In this document: positions 1-11,385 of the stretch, one piece after another | Numbering within the stretch: the first letter of the stretch is position 1 | Layout: each line of letters starts with the position of its first letter | The notes under the pieces: generated by a model | Told to the model about the DNA's origin: nothing | Databases searched by the model: none | Seen by the model: the letters and a program-made list of their open reading frames with translations, nothing else | Position numbers and translations under genes: made by a program | Source of the DNA: Micractinium sp. NFX-FRZ | Taxonomy: Eukaryota > Chlorophyta > Trebouxiophyceae > Chlorellales > Chlorellaceae | DNA length: 64,000 nucleotides | NCBI GenBank assembly: GCA_029339195.1 | Contig: JAPTJF010000129.1 | Span: forward strand, 1 to 64,000 | Direction: 5' to 3'

Positions 1-62
<62 letters not shown>

Positions 63-81
63 GGGGGGGGGGGGGGGAGGG
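1..81. repeat. Poly-G tract at window edge
   Basis: Positions 1-81 are almost pure G, with A only at 62 and 78. It lies in the expected 3' flank of the minus-strand NAB1-like gene, where it would read as poly-C. It may be a genuine homopolymer or a sequencing or assembly edge artefact. No TTACA (a minus-strand TGTAA) is visible between it and the NAB1 stop. Confidence 0.85.
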
Positions 82-593
82 TTTTCTTCTCGGGTGTGTG
101 AAGTGTGCAAGGGCGATGACACAGGGAGAGCGGAGCAGAATGGGGGGAGGGTGGTGTGGGGCGACAGTCAGGCGCGGCAGGCCCAGGGCGGGGCAGCGGC
201 CTGCCTGAGCTGCGCCCACGCTCCCGCAGCCATGGGCAGGAGGGTCCCAGCTGCTTGAGCCAAGGGGGTGGTGCAGGGAGTGGAAGACAAGGGGACCCCT
301 GGGGGTAGGATGGGGCAACGCGCGGTGCGCCACATGGGCGCCAGCTGGCGCGCGGCGCTGAGCTGGCCGGCTGAGCTGGCATGCAGGCGTGCAGGGGGCC
401 AGGCGAATACTTGGGTGCACCCGCCTGCCTGCCCGCCTGCGTGGGGCGCCGCTGCCGCTGCCCACCCCGCGCGCTGGGCCTGCTGCGCTCGCGCGCCAGC
501 TCAGGGCACACAAGGGGCCGGGGCCACCAGACGGCGCGCTGGCTCACAAGGCAGCCGCAGCCTTAGGCGCAGGCGGCGCCTCAGGCTGGGGCC

Positions 594-2971
594 TCAGGCA
601 AAGCGGTCAATGCGCACGGACACAACGCGGCCGCCGATGGTCGTGTTGTTCATCGAGTTGACTGCAATCTCTGCCGCCTCCTTGTTTGGGAAGCGCACGA
701 TGCCAAAGCCCCTGCGGAGGGCGATAGGATGGGGGCAGCAGGAGGTCGCGAGTGAGTGGGGCAAGAGGAAGGGAGTGAGTGAGGAAGGGGGTGGCATACG
801 ACGGGCAGGGGTGGGGTTCAGTGCTGCGCCAGCCATGCCGCCGGCTCTGAGCAGCGGTGCGGGGGCGAAGCCGAGGCACCGCAATGCTGGCGGCTGGGGA
901 TGAGCACCGGCTGGCGGCAGCAGGCACAGCAGCCAGCGCCAGGCTCAACGGCATGTAGCAGCAGCAGCCCACAGCGCAGCACAGCGCGGCGCAGCAACAT
1001 GTGCCGGGAGCGCCCGCGGCTGTGAAACACGGCGTCGGCGCAGGACAGCACAGGACAGCACAGCGCGGCACAGCACGGCGCAGCACAGCGCAGCACGTCA
1101 CGGCGTACGCACCGGGAGCGCCCGCGGCTGTCAAACACGACGTCGGCGCGCTCAATCTCGCCGCACGGGGTGAAGGCGTCCTTGAGCTGCTGCCACGTGC
1201 AGTCCCAGGGCAAGTTGTGGACCACGACCTGCAGGGGAGGATGAGGAGGGTGGCGGGAGCAGAGGGAGGGGCGATTCAGAGGGAGAATGGGGGGAAGCAG
1301 GGGAAGGGGGGCGGTCTGGGATGGGCGGCCACGGCCAGGCGAGCAGCAGGGGAGCCAGGCAGGGGGCGGGGGGCGGGTGCGCATGCTGCCAGGCGCATGG
1401 AGCACTGCGGCCCCGCGCTGGCTGCCAGCCTGCAGAGTCGCAAGACAGCTGGCGCTGCGGGGCAGCGGCGCGAGCTGGCTGCCGCAGGAGCGGCCTCTGC
1501 TGTGCGGCGCAAGCACCGGCGACTTGCAAGCGCCAGGCTGCTGCCCACCCCTGCAGGCCCCAGTGCCAACCCGCCAGCTTCCCCTGCATCCTCCCAGGGG
1601 CTGGCACCCACCTGCAGTCCACTGCTAAAGCCGGGCTGGCCGGGCGGCGGCGGCCGCGCGCCCGCCCAGTTCTTCCCTCCCGGGAAGAAGCCGCCTCGCC
1701 CACGTGGGTACATGGGTGGCCCAGGCGCTGCTGCTGCTGCTGCTGCGTAGTATGCGCCAGGCGCCATGGGAGCGTAATACCCCATGTAAGCCTCGGGCCC
1801 CCAGTACGCGCCCCGCCCGCCGGCCGGGCCTGCTCGCCCGCCCGCTGGCGCCGCGCCAAAGGGGCCGAACGGCCCGGCTGCTGCTGCTGCTGCATACGCG
1901 GGGTCAAAGCCGCCGCGCCCGCCGCCTGGACCGCGCCCGCCGACAAAGCCGGCGCGCGTGGTCATGGGCGGTGGTTGGAGGCTCCCCTGCAGCGGCAGCA
2001 GCAGCGGCAGCAAGGCGAGAGGGGCACGGCACGCGATTCAGCGGCTTCTCATCGCAAGTAGTGCCGCACGTGCAGAGGCGGCGGCCACTGCCACACCGCA
2101 CTGATGGTGTTGACGCCACGCAGCACTGCAGACGAGGCAGTTCCATTCCGTGCCGCTGCGCCTCGCCATGCTCGGCACATGCAGCGCTCCGCACGTGCCA
2201 GGCAGCGGAACGCACTGCAGCCTGCAAGCGCTCGCATGTGCACCTGCTCCCCAGCTGCCCCTGCTGCTGGGGCCACTGGCGCTGCTTAGTGGCACTTGCA
2301 CCCCTCCCCTGCTGCCCACTCTGTGCCGGCCCAGGCTAGGCTGCCCTGCCCAGCATTGGATCTGGGATGTACCTACCTGCGGCGGCGCGCCGTCCGGCCC
2401 CGTCACCCGGAACGCCTTCTTCTTCCCATCCTCCGCCACAACAAGATCAAACTCGACATCCTCTCCCTCCTTGAGGCTTCGATAGCCGGTCGTCTCTATG
2501 TTGCTCTGCAGGCGTGCGGGCGTGCGGGCGGGAGCTGAAGCAGGGGGGCGGGGCTGCGGCGGAAAGCGGCGGCCGCGGCGGCAGGTGTGCTCTCCTCTCC
2601 TGCTCTGGCCCTGGGCGCACCTGGTGGACAAACACCTCATCCTCTGACTCCTCGCAGGTGATGAAGCCGTAGCCTGCAGCACCAAAAAAACAAGGGGCAC
2701 TGGGTGGGCACCTGCACTGCAGCCTGGCATCCACGACCAGAGGAGCGTGGACCGGCTGCAGCTGCGCAGCTCCTCACCCTTGGTGCTGTTGAACCACTTG
2801 ACCGTCCCGGTTTTCCGCTCGGTGGCCTGCACAGCCGAGGCAGAAGGAAGGCAGGCCGGGTGGCGTGACGGTGTGTGTCGGGGCCTTGGCGGCGCGCCCC
2901 AAGCCTCTCTGGTAGTCCTAGCGCTGCCATCGCCCTACACCAGGTACCTGTGGCTCCTGGGGCTCCCCCAT
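594..2971 (-). CDS. NAB1: NAB1-like cold-shock-domain / RGG / RRM RNA-binding protein
   Basis: Seven exons: 2971-2948, 2826-2778, 2673-2621, 2505-2377, 1986-1612, 1228-1113 and 711-594, giving 287 aa. Residues ~12-80 form a cold-shock domain (TGTVKWFNSTKGYGFI, then DEVFVHQ). Residues ~86-205 are a Gly/Arg/Ala/Tyr-rich linker with RGG and GRG motifs. Residues ~211-287 are an RRM (VVVHNLPW, RSRGFGIVRF, ending VRIDRFA). The CSD-RGG-RRM order and the C-terminus match Chlamydomonas NAB1, a cytosolic repressor that sequesters light-harvesting antenna mRNAs and is controlled by cysteine redox state and arginine methylation. C220 sits where the N-terminal redox Cys of NAB1 sits. The second redox Cys position has no Cys (AEIAVNSMNN), although C232 is additional. 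The ATG lies in a 24-nt first exon. The orthology is inferred from family knowledge. Confidence 0.92.
1004..1148 (-). repeat. Junction echo of NAB1 exon 6 end
   Basis: The end of exon 6 (1148-1113, with its donor) is repeated imperfectly at 1040-1004 inside the next intron, 108 bp away. The echo has GC where the real donor has GT. The frame between them is open, so use of the echo as a GC donor would add 36 residues. ACAGC-type pentamers fill the space between the copies. Confidence 0.75.
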
Positions 2972-4248
2972 GGGCAGCTCAGCAGGCGGCGGGGGTGCCC
3001 GGCTGTGCTCTCCCTGCTGGTGTCGCTCCGGCAGCTCCAGCAGCCATGCCCTCGCGCGCGTATGCGAAGGGCGAGCCGGAGGAGCTCGGAAGCGCTCACA
3101 GGGGGCAGAGGAGGAGCTTCATTGCGATAAGAAGGGATGGGGAGGGATCCTGCCACCCTGGCACTGGGAAACAGAGGGGTTTTGCGCCTGCTCACAGTGT
3201 ATCCTCGCCTCCGTGCTCTGAGATCCAATCACTGCAAGCAATGTCGTCGGTTGGCAAGGACACCGAGCAGCCTGGCCTGCCCAGAGCAGGGAGCGGCCTG
3301 ACCAGGCCGCCTACCCTACCCAACTCCGGCTCATCCTGGGACCATTTGCGTGTGTTGAGTGCGATTGAACAGAAGTGGACAGATATATAATGCTCGATGC
3401 TCGAATGCACCTCCAGGAGCCAAGCTTAGCCAGTCGCCCATGAGGGCGGCCACCCTTGGGCGCAGTGAGCGGGGCCCGCCAGGGGCCAGCCTCTGCAACC
3501 CTGGGCAGACAGTGTGTGTGTGTCTTGGCAGACCATATACGATTTCAAGTTAGGATGATCATGCCGTCCGTTTCATGATGCTGGAAATCCCAGGATGTTG
3601 CCACAAAAACAGTACCTGAATTGCTCGAGACCGGTCACCCTCGGCTGCTGAGCCGCCCGACGCAGCTTGTGCTGTGCCACTCTATGCAGCTCCCCGTGCC
3701 CTCTGAAACTCAAACATCACACCTCCCCAGTCATGGCATCCTCCTTTCAAGCTTAGCCTTGCTGAGCAACCACTGTACACCTCTGATCAAAGCGGCGCCC
3801 ACATGCCTGCTGGGCTGGCTGCACGGCAGTGCTTGCAATTAGGCTGTTGTCCAGAGGTCGCATATTTGTTGGAGAAGCAGCGGCAGAATGAAACGTGGAA
3901 AAGCAAGTGCTCGGTCAAGTTGGGAAGCTAAAAAAACAGCGTAGGAGGGAGTAGAGATACCAGATACCAGAGGATGAGCTGGCCCGTGATCATGTGATTC
4001 GCTGCTTTGAAGGCACCGCTGGAATCCCGCTGCCGCCCGCAGATGGCCGGCTCTCACGCGGGCTGTCCTCTCTGCAGCAAGGCAGCACAGGACAGAAAGG
4101 ACTTCAGCAGCAGATGAAGCAGTGCCATCAAAAACAACAAGACAACAAACACGCCACGCACACTCGTGTGCCGCTTGCGCCGGAAAGCAACACCTGCGCT
4201 GCACACCGTTTCTTGCCCAACTGCCTCCCCAGCATTCCTCCTCGCCTG
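2972..4248. other. Intergenic: NAB1 upstream and IPCS downstream region
   Basis: This holds the promoter/5' UTR side of the NAB1-like gene and the 3' flank of the inositolphosphotransferase gene, both on the minus strand. A TATATAA-like run lies at 3383-3390, about 410 bp before the NAB1 ATG; its role is uncertain. No exon with conserved motifs is visible. Confidence 0.6.
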
Positions 4249-6954
4249 TCATATCATCCTCCCTATTGCCCCCACGCACCTGTGCGTCTCATACGCCTCT
4301 GGCGCCGGCCCCGCCATCACAGCAATGCTGCGCGGCCGCGGATGGCGCACGCCGCTGCTGGACGCGCCGCCGTTGGCCGCTCGCTGTGCCGCCGCCTCCT
4401 CGGCTGCTGCGGCCGGCAGGTTAGGCATGCTGGAGCCTCCAACCTTGTTGAAGTCCACTTGTGACCGGCTGCTGGACCGGCTGTGGCTGACCGACGACCG
4501 GCCCTGCTGCACCACCGGCAGCAGCGGGGGCAGCAGGGGCTGCTTGGACACCTGCAGAGGGGCAACACGGAGGGCAGTTGGGCACACTGAGCTTGCCACG
4601 CCTGCCAGGACTACAGAAGTGGCTTGCACAGCTGTGCTCTCCCCCCTGCCCTCAAAAGAACACCAGCTGGGCTGCAGCTTGCAAGCACCAGCGGCACACA
4701 TGCCAAAGTGCTGAAGCCAACACCTCTACAACCCTGCCACGGCCTCCATCGGCCTCGAGTGCACCTGCCACCCCCCCACACAACCTCACGAGTCAGGAGC
4801 GGCCCACGGCAAGGCCCACGGCAAGCAAGCACTCACGTCCATCTTGCCCTCCTCTCCATTCTCCAGATCCACCTCAGCCAGCTCCACCTCCTCCTCCCCT
4901 GCCAGCGGGCGGTGCGGCCTGCACAGCAGAGCGGCAGGTACAGAGGCAGCGTGTTGATGCGTTGCTGGGCGGGATGCAGGTGTGTGCAGCTGTGCACTGC
5001 TTGCATGCAAGCCGCAGTGCGGTTGGTCTCACCGGCAGCAACATGGCAGGGGCATGCCGTGCCACAAGACAGCAGCCCATGGTGAGCAGGTGGGAAGTCG
5101 GCAGACAGCAAGCGCAACAACGCACGGCGAAACCAATCAGGCTGGGGGAGAACAGTATGGCGAGAAGCCACAGACAGCAGAGCCCAGAGGCAGGTGTGCA
5201 GGCAGCGGCAGCGCACCAGTCGTCCTGCACGGGGCGCTTGGTGGTCCACCGACGGTGCATGGTGTAGAAGACGAGCGGCACGGTGTAGAAGGCAACCACC
5301 ACGTCCACAGAGTAGTGCTGCAGCACAGCGCCGACAGTGGAACAAAGCGGCGCTTAACTCGAAAGCGCGCGGCAGTCGAGGAGATCGGCACAACGGCTGT
5401 CAACTGGGAAGGCAGCCTGCACCTGGCGAGCTGGCACGAAAGACCAGGCAAACAAAAGGTGCCTGCCAGCCCCGACAATGCAGAGCAGCAGGGGCACACC
5501 TTGCGGCTAGCGATGATGCAGAGGCCCATGAAGGACACAGCAATCCACGCGATCACCTGCAGGCAAGGAGAGCAAGGAGAAGGGGACGCACAGCAGGAGG
5601 TGGGTCCAAGTGTGTGCTGCGGCAACAGCAGGGCTGACGCACCCCCCGTGAGGCCGCAAGCTTCCCATCTAGCAGCTACCAGCACCCATTCAGTACGCAG
5701 CCAGCCACACCAGCACACACGTGCAGCAGTTGGGCAAGCCACACACAGTTCTTTACGGTCACCCCAGTGTAGCCTGCTCCCTGGCAACCCTGGCAGCGGC
5801 CCCCGCCGCGCACCTTGATGACCAGCGTCTCTCCATACTCTGTGAAAGTCAGCACCCCAGTCAGCACAAATGTGGTGTGGCTGCTGAAGATGAGGTCGCC
5901 GCAGCCGTGGGTGGCCTGCCGCCCCACATCCACCACCACGTGCCCCCACCAGTGCTCCGGCATCTCCCGCACAGCCGTGTCCTTGCCCAGCCGGCAGTGG
6001 TAGTTGGGCGCGGGCAGCTGCGTGACGGTGAAGGAGATGATGCGCAGGATCTGGCAGGCTGCAGGCAAAGAAGGGGAGGCAGCAGTCAAGCACGACCGGC
6101 AGCGGCGAGGTCGGCCGGTGGGCGGCAAGCAGCTGTGCGGTGCAGCCTAACCGCTCCCAGCCCAGGTGGTGCTGCTTGTCGCCTGCATGAAGCTGCATCC
6201 CAGACAGCGACGCTGGCACTGGCAGCGAGCCGGCCGCCAAGCGCGGGGCATGGTGAGCGGGCCGGGGGGCGGCGGTACTCACTGACGAGCACCATGAGCA
6301 GGCGGGCGTAGAGCACGGCTGTGTAGAAGCGCTTGCGGGCGGTGACAAAGGGGGAGAAGGACCAGAAGATGAAGGGGATGAACATGCACCAGAAGATGGT
6401 CTCGCTCACCCACGCGTTCTGCAGCCCCAGCTCCTGCAAGCGGCAGTGGCGTAAACCAAGCGGTGCGGCAGTTACACACGTGTGCACGCGTCACAGAGGA
6501 ACGCAACCCGCTCCTGCTCTGGTGGCTTGCCATTTCGGGCATTGTGCTCAGTTCCCAACACTACTGATGTTGCCGCCGCTGACAGTGGGCAAGCCCAGGC
6601 ACAGGTGCGCAGCACCCACATTGCGGCAGCACCCACCGGCAGGAAGCGGAAGCCCAAGTCGCCCAGCGGCTCCTCCAGCGGCTGGTGCATGCGGTGCGCC
6701 AGCTGCGTGAAAATGCCGTGCACATACTGGAACAGTGCGCCAAACAGCACCTGCTTCCAGCGCGCCTTCAGCAGCGGCAGCTGCACAAACAGCAGGGGTG
6801 GCGGCGGTGGCGGGTGGGCGGTGGCTCACTGCCCCTCCCACCCTTGCTGCTGCCACTGCCTCCAGGCGTTCGTGATCAGCACTGCATTCCTCAAATCGAC
6901 ACAGCGCACCTCCACGGTGAACTCCAGCCGAATTCGCCGCCATACTTCCACCAT
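4249..6954 (-). CDS. Inositolphosphorylceramide / sphingomyelin synthase-like phosphotransferase (PAP2-like)
   Basis: Eight exons: 6954-6910, 6780-6637, 6433-6283, 6058-5814, 5556-5500, 5317-5217, 4918-4837 and 4551-4249, giving 375 aa. Several hydrophobic segments are present (for example WVSETIFWCMFIPFIFW and VIAWIAVSFMGLCIIAS). Catalytic motifs of the sphingomyelin synthase/IPCS family are visible: PNYHC (~131-135), CGDLIFSSHT with His174, and HYSVDVV with His215 and Asp219. It is closest in pattern to plant phosphatidylinositol:ceramide inositolphosphotransferase, a Golgi multipass enzyme that moves a head group onto ceramide. The tail has an acidic stretch (EEEVELAEVDLENGEEG), then a Ser/Arg-rich segment and an Ala-rich end. 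Exon 1 was ended at 6910 because that splice gives FTVELPLLKARWKQ, matching the plant N-terminus. The substrate (PI or PC) cannot be settled from sequence alone. Confidence 0.9.
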
Positions 6955-7985
6955 TTGCGCGCTGCAAGGGCTGCACCGCCCCAGCATTCTGCGCCGGTCT
7001 GTTGCGTCCGTAATTGAATCACGCGGGCGAGCGAGCGCGCAATCAAGAGGCTGCCCTCCACCCCGACCCTCCTTCAAAGCTGCCTGCTCGCACAGCGCCA
7101 GGGGTTTCGTAACACGGACACCGCCACCAAAGCCGTCTCCTGAAGCGCCCCGGGCCTGAAGTAGCCACAGGGGCTGACGCCGCGCCGGTCGCTTGCTCAG
7201 CAGCAGCAAGCTTTGAGGTGAGACGCAGCAAGTAATTGGGAAAGAGGGCAGGGAAGTGGGTCTTGCAAGACTCCAACGCGCCCGAAGAAGCGATCGAGAC
7301 AGCCCAGTGGAGCACAGCACAGCAGGGGCACGTTCAGGCCGCCACCAGCGTTCGCCACTTATCTGCTGGTGCCAAGGCCAGCAAATCCTTGCCAGACCCT
7401 GCTGTGTCTTGAAGGCACTGCCACTGAATGCGAAGGCAAGCCGCACAGTTACAAGCACTGCGCCGCAAGTTGGTGAGGCATGCGCAGGTCAAATGCCGCC
7501 ACCGCACTTTGAGAGCGTCGAGGTGGAGAGTTTGGGGGGGAGGGCTGGCGGAAAAGCAAAAAGCAAACGAACATTCACTACAGCCCTGAAACACACATGT
7601 GAGCACAAAAACTTGCAGTGCGGGCAGCGGCGGGGGATGTTGCTCACCGCGCTGCGGGCTGGCTGGGGAGCGGAATACAGGGGGGTGCAAGCGCCAGCGG
7701 CACAGCCACTACGCCTGGCCAGACTATACGCTGCCGTCGCACGGCTGCCATGTCAGGGAAGGAGACCCAGCAGCTCTACATGTATCGCTGCCACTGTGCG
7801 CCTGCGCACTGCTGGGCGCACCGCGGCTGCGCCTCAATGCCCCAGGCCGCAGCGGCAGCAGGGGGACCATTGCTGCCGGCGAGAGGGGAGCTGCTGGATG
7901 CTGGAGGCTGCTGCTGGCAGACCGGAACGGGCCGACCAGTGAGCTGAATGGCGCACGAGGCGCCGCTGCGTGCCGAGCGAGACGC
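6955..7985. other. Intergenic: IPCS promoter side and VHA-c 3' flank
   Basis: This stretch of about 1 kb has no conserved coding motif on either strand. It should hold the 5' region of the inositolphosphotransferase gene and the long 3' UTR of the V-ATPase gene. Confidence 0.55.
7449..7453 (-). terminator. Candidate TGTAA polyadenylation signal for VHA-c
   Basis: TTACA on the plus strand reads TGTAA on the minus strand, 533 bp beyond the V-ATPase stop. TGTAA is the usual poly(A) signal of green algae. A five-base match by itself is weak evidence. Confidence 0.4.
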
Positions 7986-9481
7986 TCAAGACATGGGGGC
8001 AGCCGTGCCCGCCTTGGACGCCAGGATGATGCCCACTGCAGTGCACCAGGGGGCCAGGCAGCACAGCGGTGTCAGTTCTCTGAACCCAGGAGGACCCAAG
8101 GGACGGAGCCCAGCTGCCATGCAGTCAAGTCCCATGGCACCTGCTTCGCGCAGCAAAGCTGGCACTGCCAGCACATCCCGCCCTGAAGGGACAGCACAGC
8201 AAGCGCTGCAAGCGACAAGGGCAGCGCCGCCACAGCCTCCCGCGCCGCCACAGCCTGTGAGCGCCCGCCCGCCCGCAGCACGCACCAATCAGGCCGTACA
8301 GCGCCAGCGCCTCGGCAAAAATCAGGATCAGGATCATGCCGACGAACAGCTTGGGCTGCTGCGCGTTGGCCCGCACGCCCGCGTCACCCACGATGCCGAT
8401 GGCCATGCCGGCGCCAAGGCCAGCCAGGCCGCACGCCAGGCCGGCAGCAAAGTGCGCGTAGCCGTCGAAGAAGTAGTAGGCCTTGTCTGCCGTCTGGTTG
8501 ACTGCAGGGCAGGCAGCGAAGGGCAGCAAGGGTGTCAAGAGGCAACACAGGCAGCATCTAGGGCTTTGGACGCAGGGCCAAAGTTGTGCTGCACGGCTGG
8601 CCTCAGCAACAGCATCACTGCCGAAGCCACCACCTGGCCCAGCACCCACCTGACGCATGGCATCACTGCTGCACCCCACTGCTGCACCCCAATGCACAGA
8701 TATTGCGCATTGCCGCTTGATACACCCAGGGCAGCAGCACGCTGAGCACCCTCCCAAGCCGCTCATGCGGCGCAGGATAGCCACGCGTGCCCCGCCACAA
8801 GGCCCCCGACTCACTGTTGGTGCTAATGATGACCGCGATAATCAGGCCGTAAATGCCCAGCACACCAGCCATGACCACGGGGACAATGGACTTCATCACC
8901 AGCTCGGGGCGCATCACACCCATGGACGCAATGCCCACGCCCGACTTGGCGGTGCCGTACGCTGCCCCAAAGCCTGCACCCCCATGGAGCGAGTTACGGG
9001 AGCATTGGTTAGACGGCAGCGCAGCGAGGATGTGAGCCAGCTTTGCTGCCATGTGTTGACTCTTAGCTGGTGCACAATGAGAAGGCCGGCACTCAGCAGG
9101 CGGCAGCCGCAGGCGGCAGGTGGGCGGGCGGAAGAGCAGGGCGGCTGTCGCTGCTTGCCTCCCTCTTTCCCCTCGCAGCCCGCCGACCGTCGCGGGCCAC
9201 CCTGCACTGACCACCTCCCCGCTGCGCTGGCGGCAAAGAAGACCCCTAGGGCAGCCGATCGGCTTTGATCAGGTGTGGCAACGAGCAGGGCAAGCAGGGC
9301 AGCTCGCAGGCAGCGCTCACATGAGAACACCAGCGCGGAGGCGGCCCCCAGGTAGCCGAACAGCGGCGCGACCTGCAGAGGGCATCGCGGAAAAGTCAGA
9401 GGGCGGCCAGCAGGGGCACGACCCTGCGCCGGGGCTGTCTACTGCGCTCTTCCGCACCTGATCTCCGTTCCAGGTGGCCAT
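7986..9481 (-). CDS. VHA-c: V-type H+-ATPase proteolipid subunit c
   Basis: Five exons: 9481-9458, 9372-9321, 8973-8815, 8501-8286 and 8035-7986, giving 166 aa, the normal size of the 16-kDa proteolipid. The four expected hydrophobic helices are visible: [16 protein letters not shown], the [20 protein letters not shown] segment, [20 protein letters not shown], and a final helix with [15 protein letters not shown]. Glu142 in that last helix is the proton-carrying carboxylate of the c ring. The protein sits in the Vo sector of vacuolar and endomembrane proton pumps. The start exon encodes MATWNGDQ. It is divergent from proline dehydrogenase with 584 bp between the start codons. Every splice gives a family-consistent sequence. 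Confidence 0.96.
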
Positions 9482-10065
9482 GGCTGCGAGCGGGCCGACG
9501 GGCAGCGAGGGAGGGCTTGGGAAGGGCTGCCGGCTCGTGGGCCTGTGCTGTGCTTGTGCTGTGGGCGGCGGAGGGGGCGGTGTGAGGAGCGGGATAGGGA
9601 GGGATCAGCGTGCAGTGGGGTTCACAAGCGGGCCATGCTGTGCCAAGCTGTGAAGGCCCAGCAGGGGCATCAAGTGGAGCGCTGGGCCCCCTGAGCTCCC
9701 TGTTTGCTCTTTCTACACGTAAATAGACTCATCAGACATCATCCGGCTGTCCTCGAAAGCGGTGCCAAGCACCAGACCGCGCCGCGCCTCTTGACTGTCG
9801 TGAAGCACACCCACCCACTGCCCGTCCCCCACACACGCACCCTCGATCATACTGTCATCTGACGAGCGCACGTGAGCCCCCGTCACTTGCGCAGCGAAAA
9901 GGCTGCCAGCTGCCGCGCGGGCGCCCGTCCTCACAGCTCACTCCGCCAGCTGGCCCCTGGCCAGCGCCCCGCCCCCTCAACCCACTCACATGACATTGCC
10001 CGTCCACCCCCTGGCATTCAGGGGGCGTACTTGATCACTAGCCCCTGGTATTAGGGCAGGCGCCC
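9482..10065. promoter_or_regulatory. Divergent promoter region, VHA-c / proline dehydrogenase
   Basis: These 584 bp separate two head-to-head start codons, so they must contain both 5' UTRs and both core promoters. No clear TATA box is seen. A CTCCTCACACC-type pyrimidine patch precedes the plus-strand ATG. Confidence 0.6.
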
Positions 10066-11350
10066 ATGCTCCTCACACCGCTGAGCCGCCAGGCTGCGGC
10101 AGTGGCGGCGCCCTACCTGCCCGCCCTGGCTGTGGGCCTGCAGCGTGCCATCACCACTGCTGGCGCCAGAGCTCATGCCGCTGCCCAGCCCGCTGTAGTA
10201 GAGGCGGCGGAACGGGGGCCAGAACGGATGGAGGAGGCAGCAGCGGTGGTGGCAGAGGTGATGGGTGGGGAGCCCACGCCGCCGACGCTGCTGCAGCAGG
10301 CGCAGGAGGCGTCTCCTGCGAGGCTCAACTTCCGTGACCCAAGAGCGGCCTTCAAGGTGCGAAACTGGTCTATCAAGGGCAGGATTCGTGGCCATGTGAT
10401 GTGAAGTCAGCAGATGCAGCACGGCATGGGTGGGCAGATGGTGGCGGGGCAGGCTGGAGCCACGCGAGATGGTGCCGTGTAGCTGGTGCACGGCGCATCA
10501 GGCGAGGGTTTGGTCTCCCGACCCGTGCCAGCCCCCAAACCCTAGATGCAGACCTGCCCCCCTGCACGCACTTGGCCTCCTACTCACGCCTTTCCGACAG
10601 CGACCCCAGTTGTATCTCTCAGCTGCAGCATTGTTCTGCAGCCCCTCATCCTGCCCCGACCCGACCCCCCTGGGCGTGGTGCCTCCTCCCCTCCCTCCCA
10701 ACCTTACCGTCCCCCCCGCTCACGCCCGGCGCCACCCACCCACCCCTAGTTGCACTGCAGCCCCACGCCTGATCTGCCCTCCCCCTCTTGTGCCCTCACT
10801 CCCTGTGGCCCTGCCCTGCAGGCCAAGTCCACGCTAGACATCCTGCGCTCACTGCTGGTCTTCCAGGCAAGTTGTCTCCAACACGGGGTGCCCTGGGGGC
10901 GCCAGCGTGGCGCCCACACCATGCAGCCAGCCGGCAGCCGACCCACAATGCTTACCACTGCATTGGCCCAGCCAACAGAGAGATCAACGAGAGGGCGGCA
11001 GCCGCGCCTGGCACCCACCTCCACCTCCCCCTGCCCTTGCCCTGGCCCCTGCCCCACCGCCGCTCATGCAGGCCTGCAAGATCGGCCCCCTGGTCACGCA
11101 CGCCGACAGCCTGCTGGCCTGGGCAAAGCGCATGCTGGGGGAGCGCCTGACCCACGGCATGATCCGGCACTCCTTCTACAAGCAGTTTGTGGCGGGTGAA
11201 TCCATAGAGGAGGTGGAGGGCGCGCTGCGCGTGATGCGGTCGCATGGCGTGGGCGGGATCACCGTCTTTGAGGGTGCAGGTAGCCTGTACTGGGGCTGGC
11301 CCGCCTGAACCGGTCGCTGGGATCCTGCACTGACCTCGCCGCCGTCGCTG

Positions 11351-11385
<35 letters not shown>

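Noticed and set aside
268..1946. Several long Pro/Ala/Arg/Cys-rich open frames overlapping NAB1 on both strands
   Set aside because: They are GC-driven shadows. They lack family motifs and conflict with the NAB1 exon structure, which accounts for the region.
3381..3392. TATATAA as the NAB1 TATA box
   Set aside because: It is ~410 bp from the ATG and nearly palindromic; without TSS data it is not assignable.
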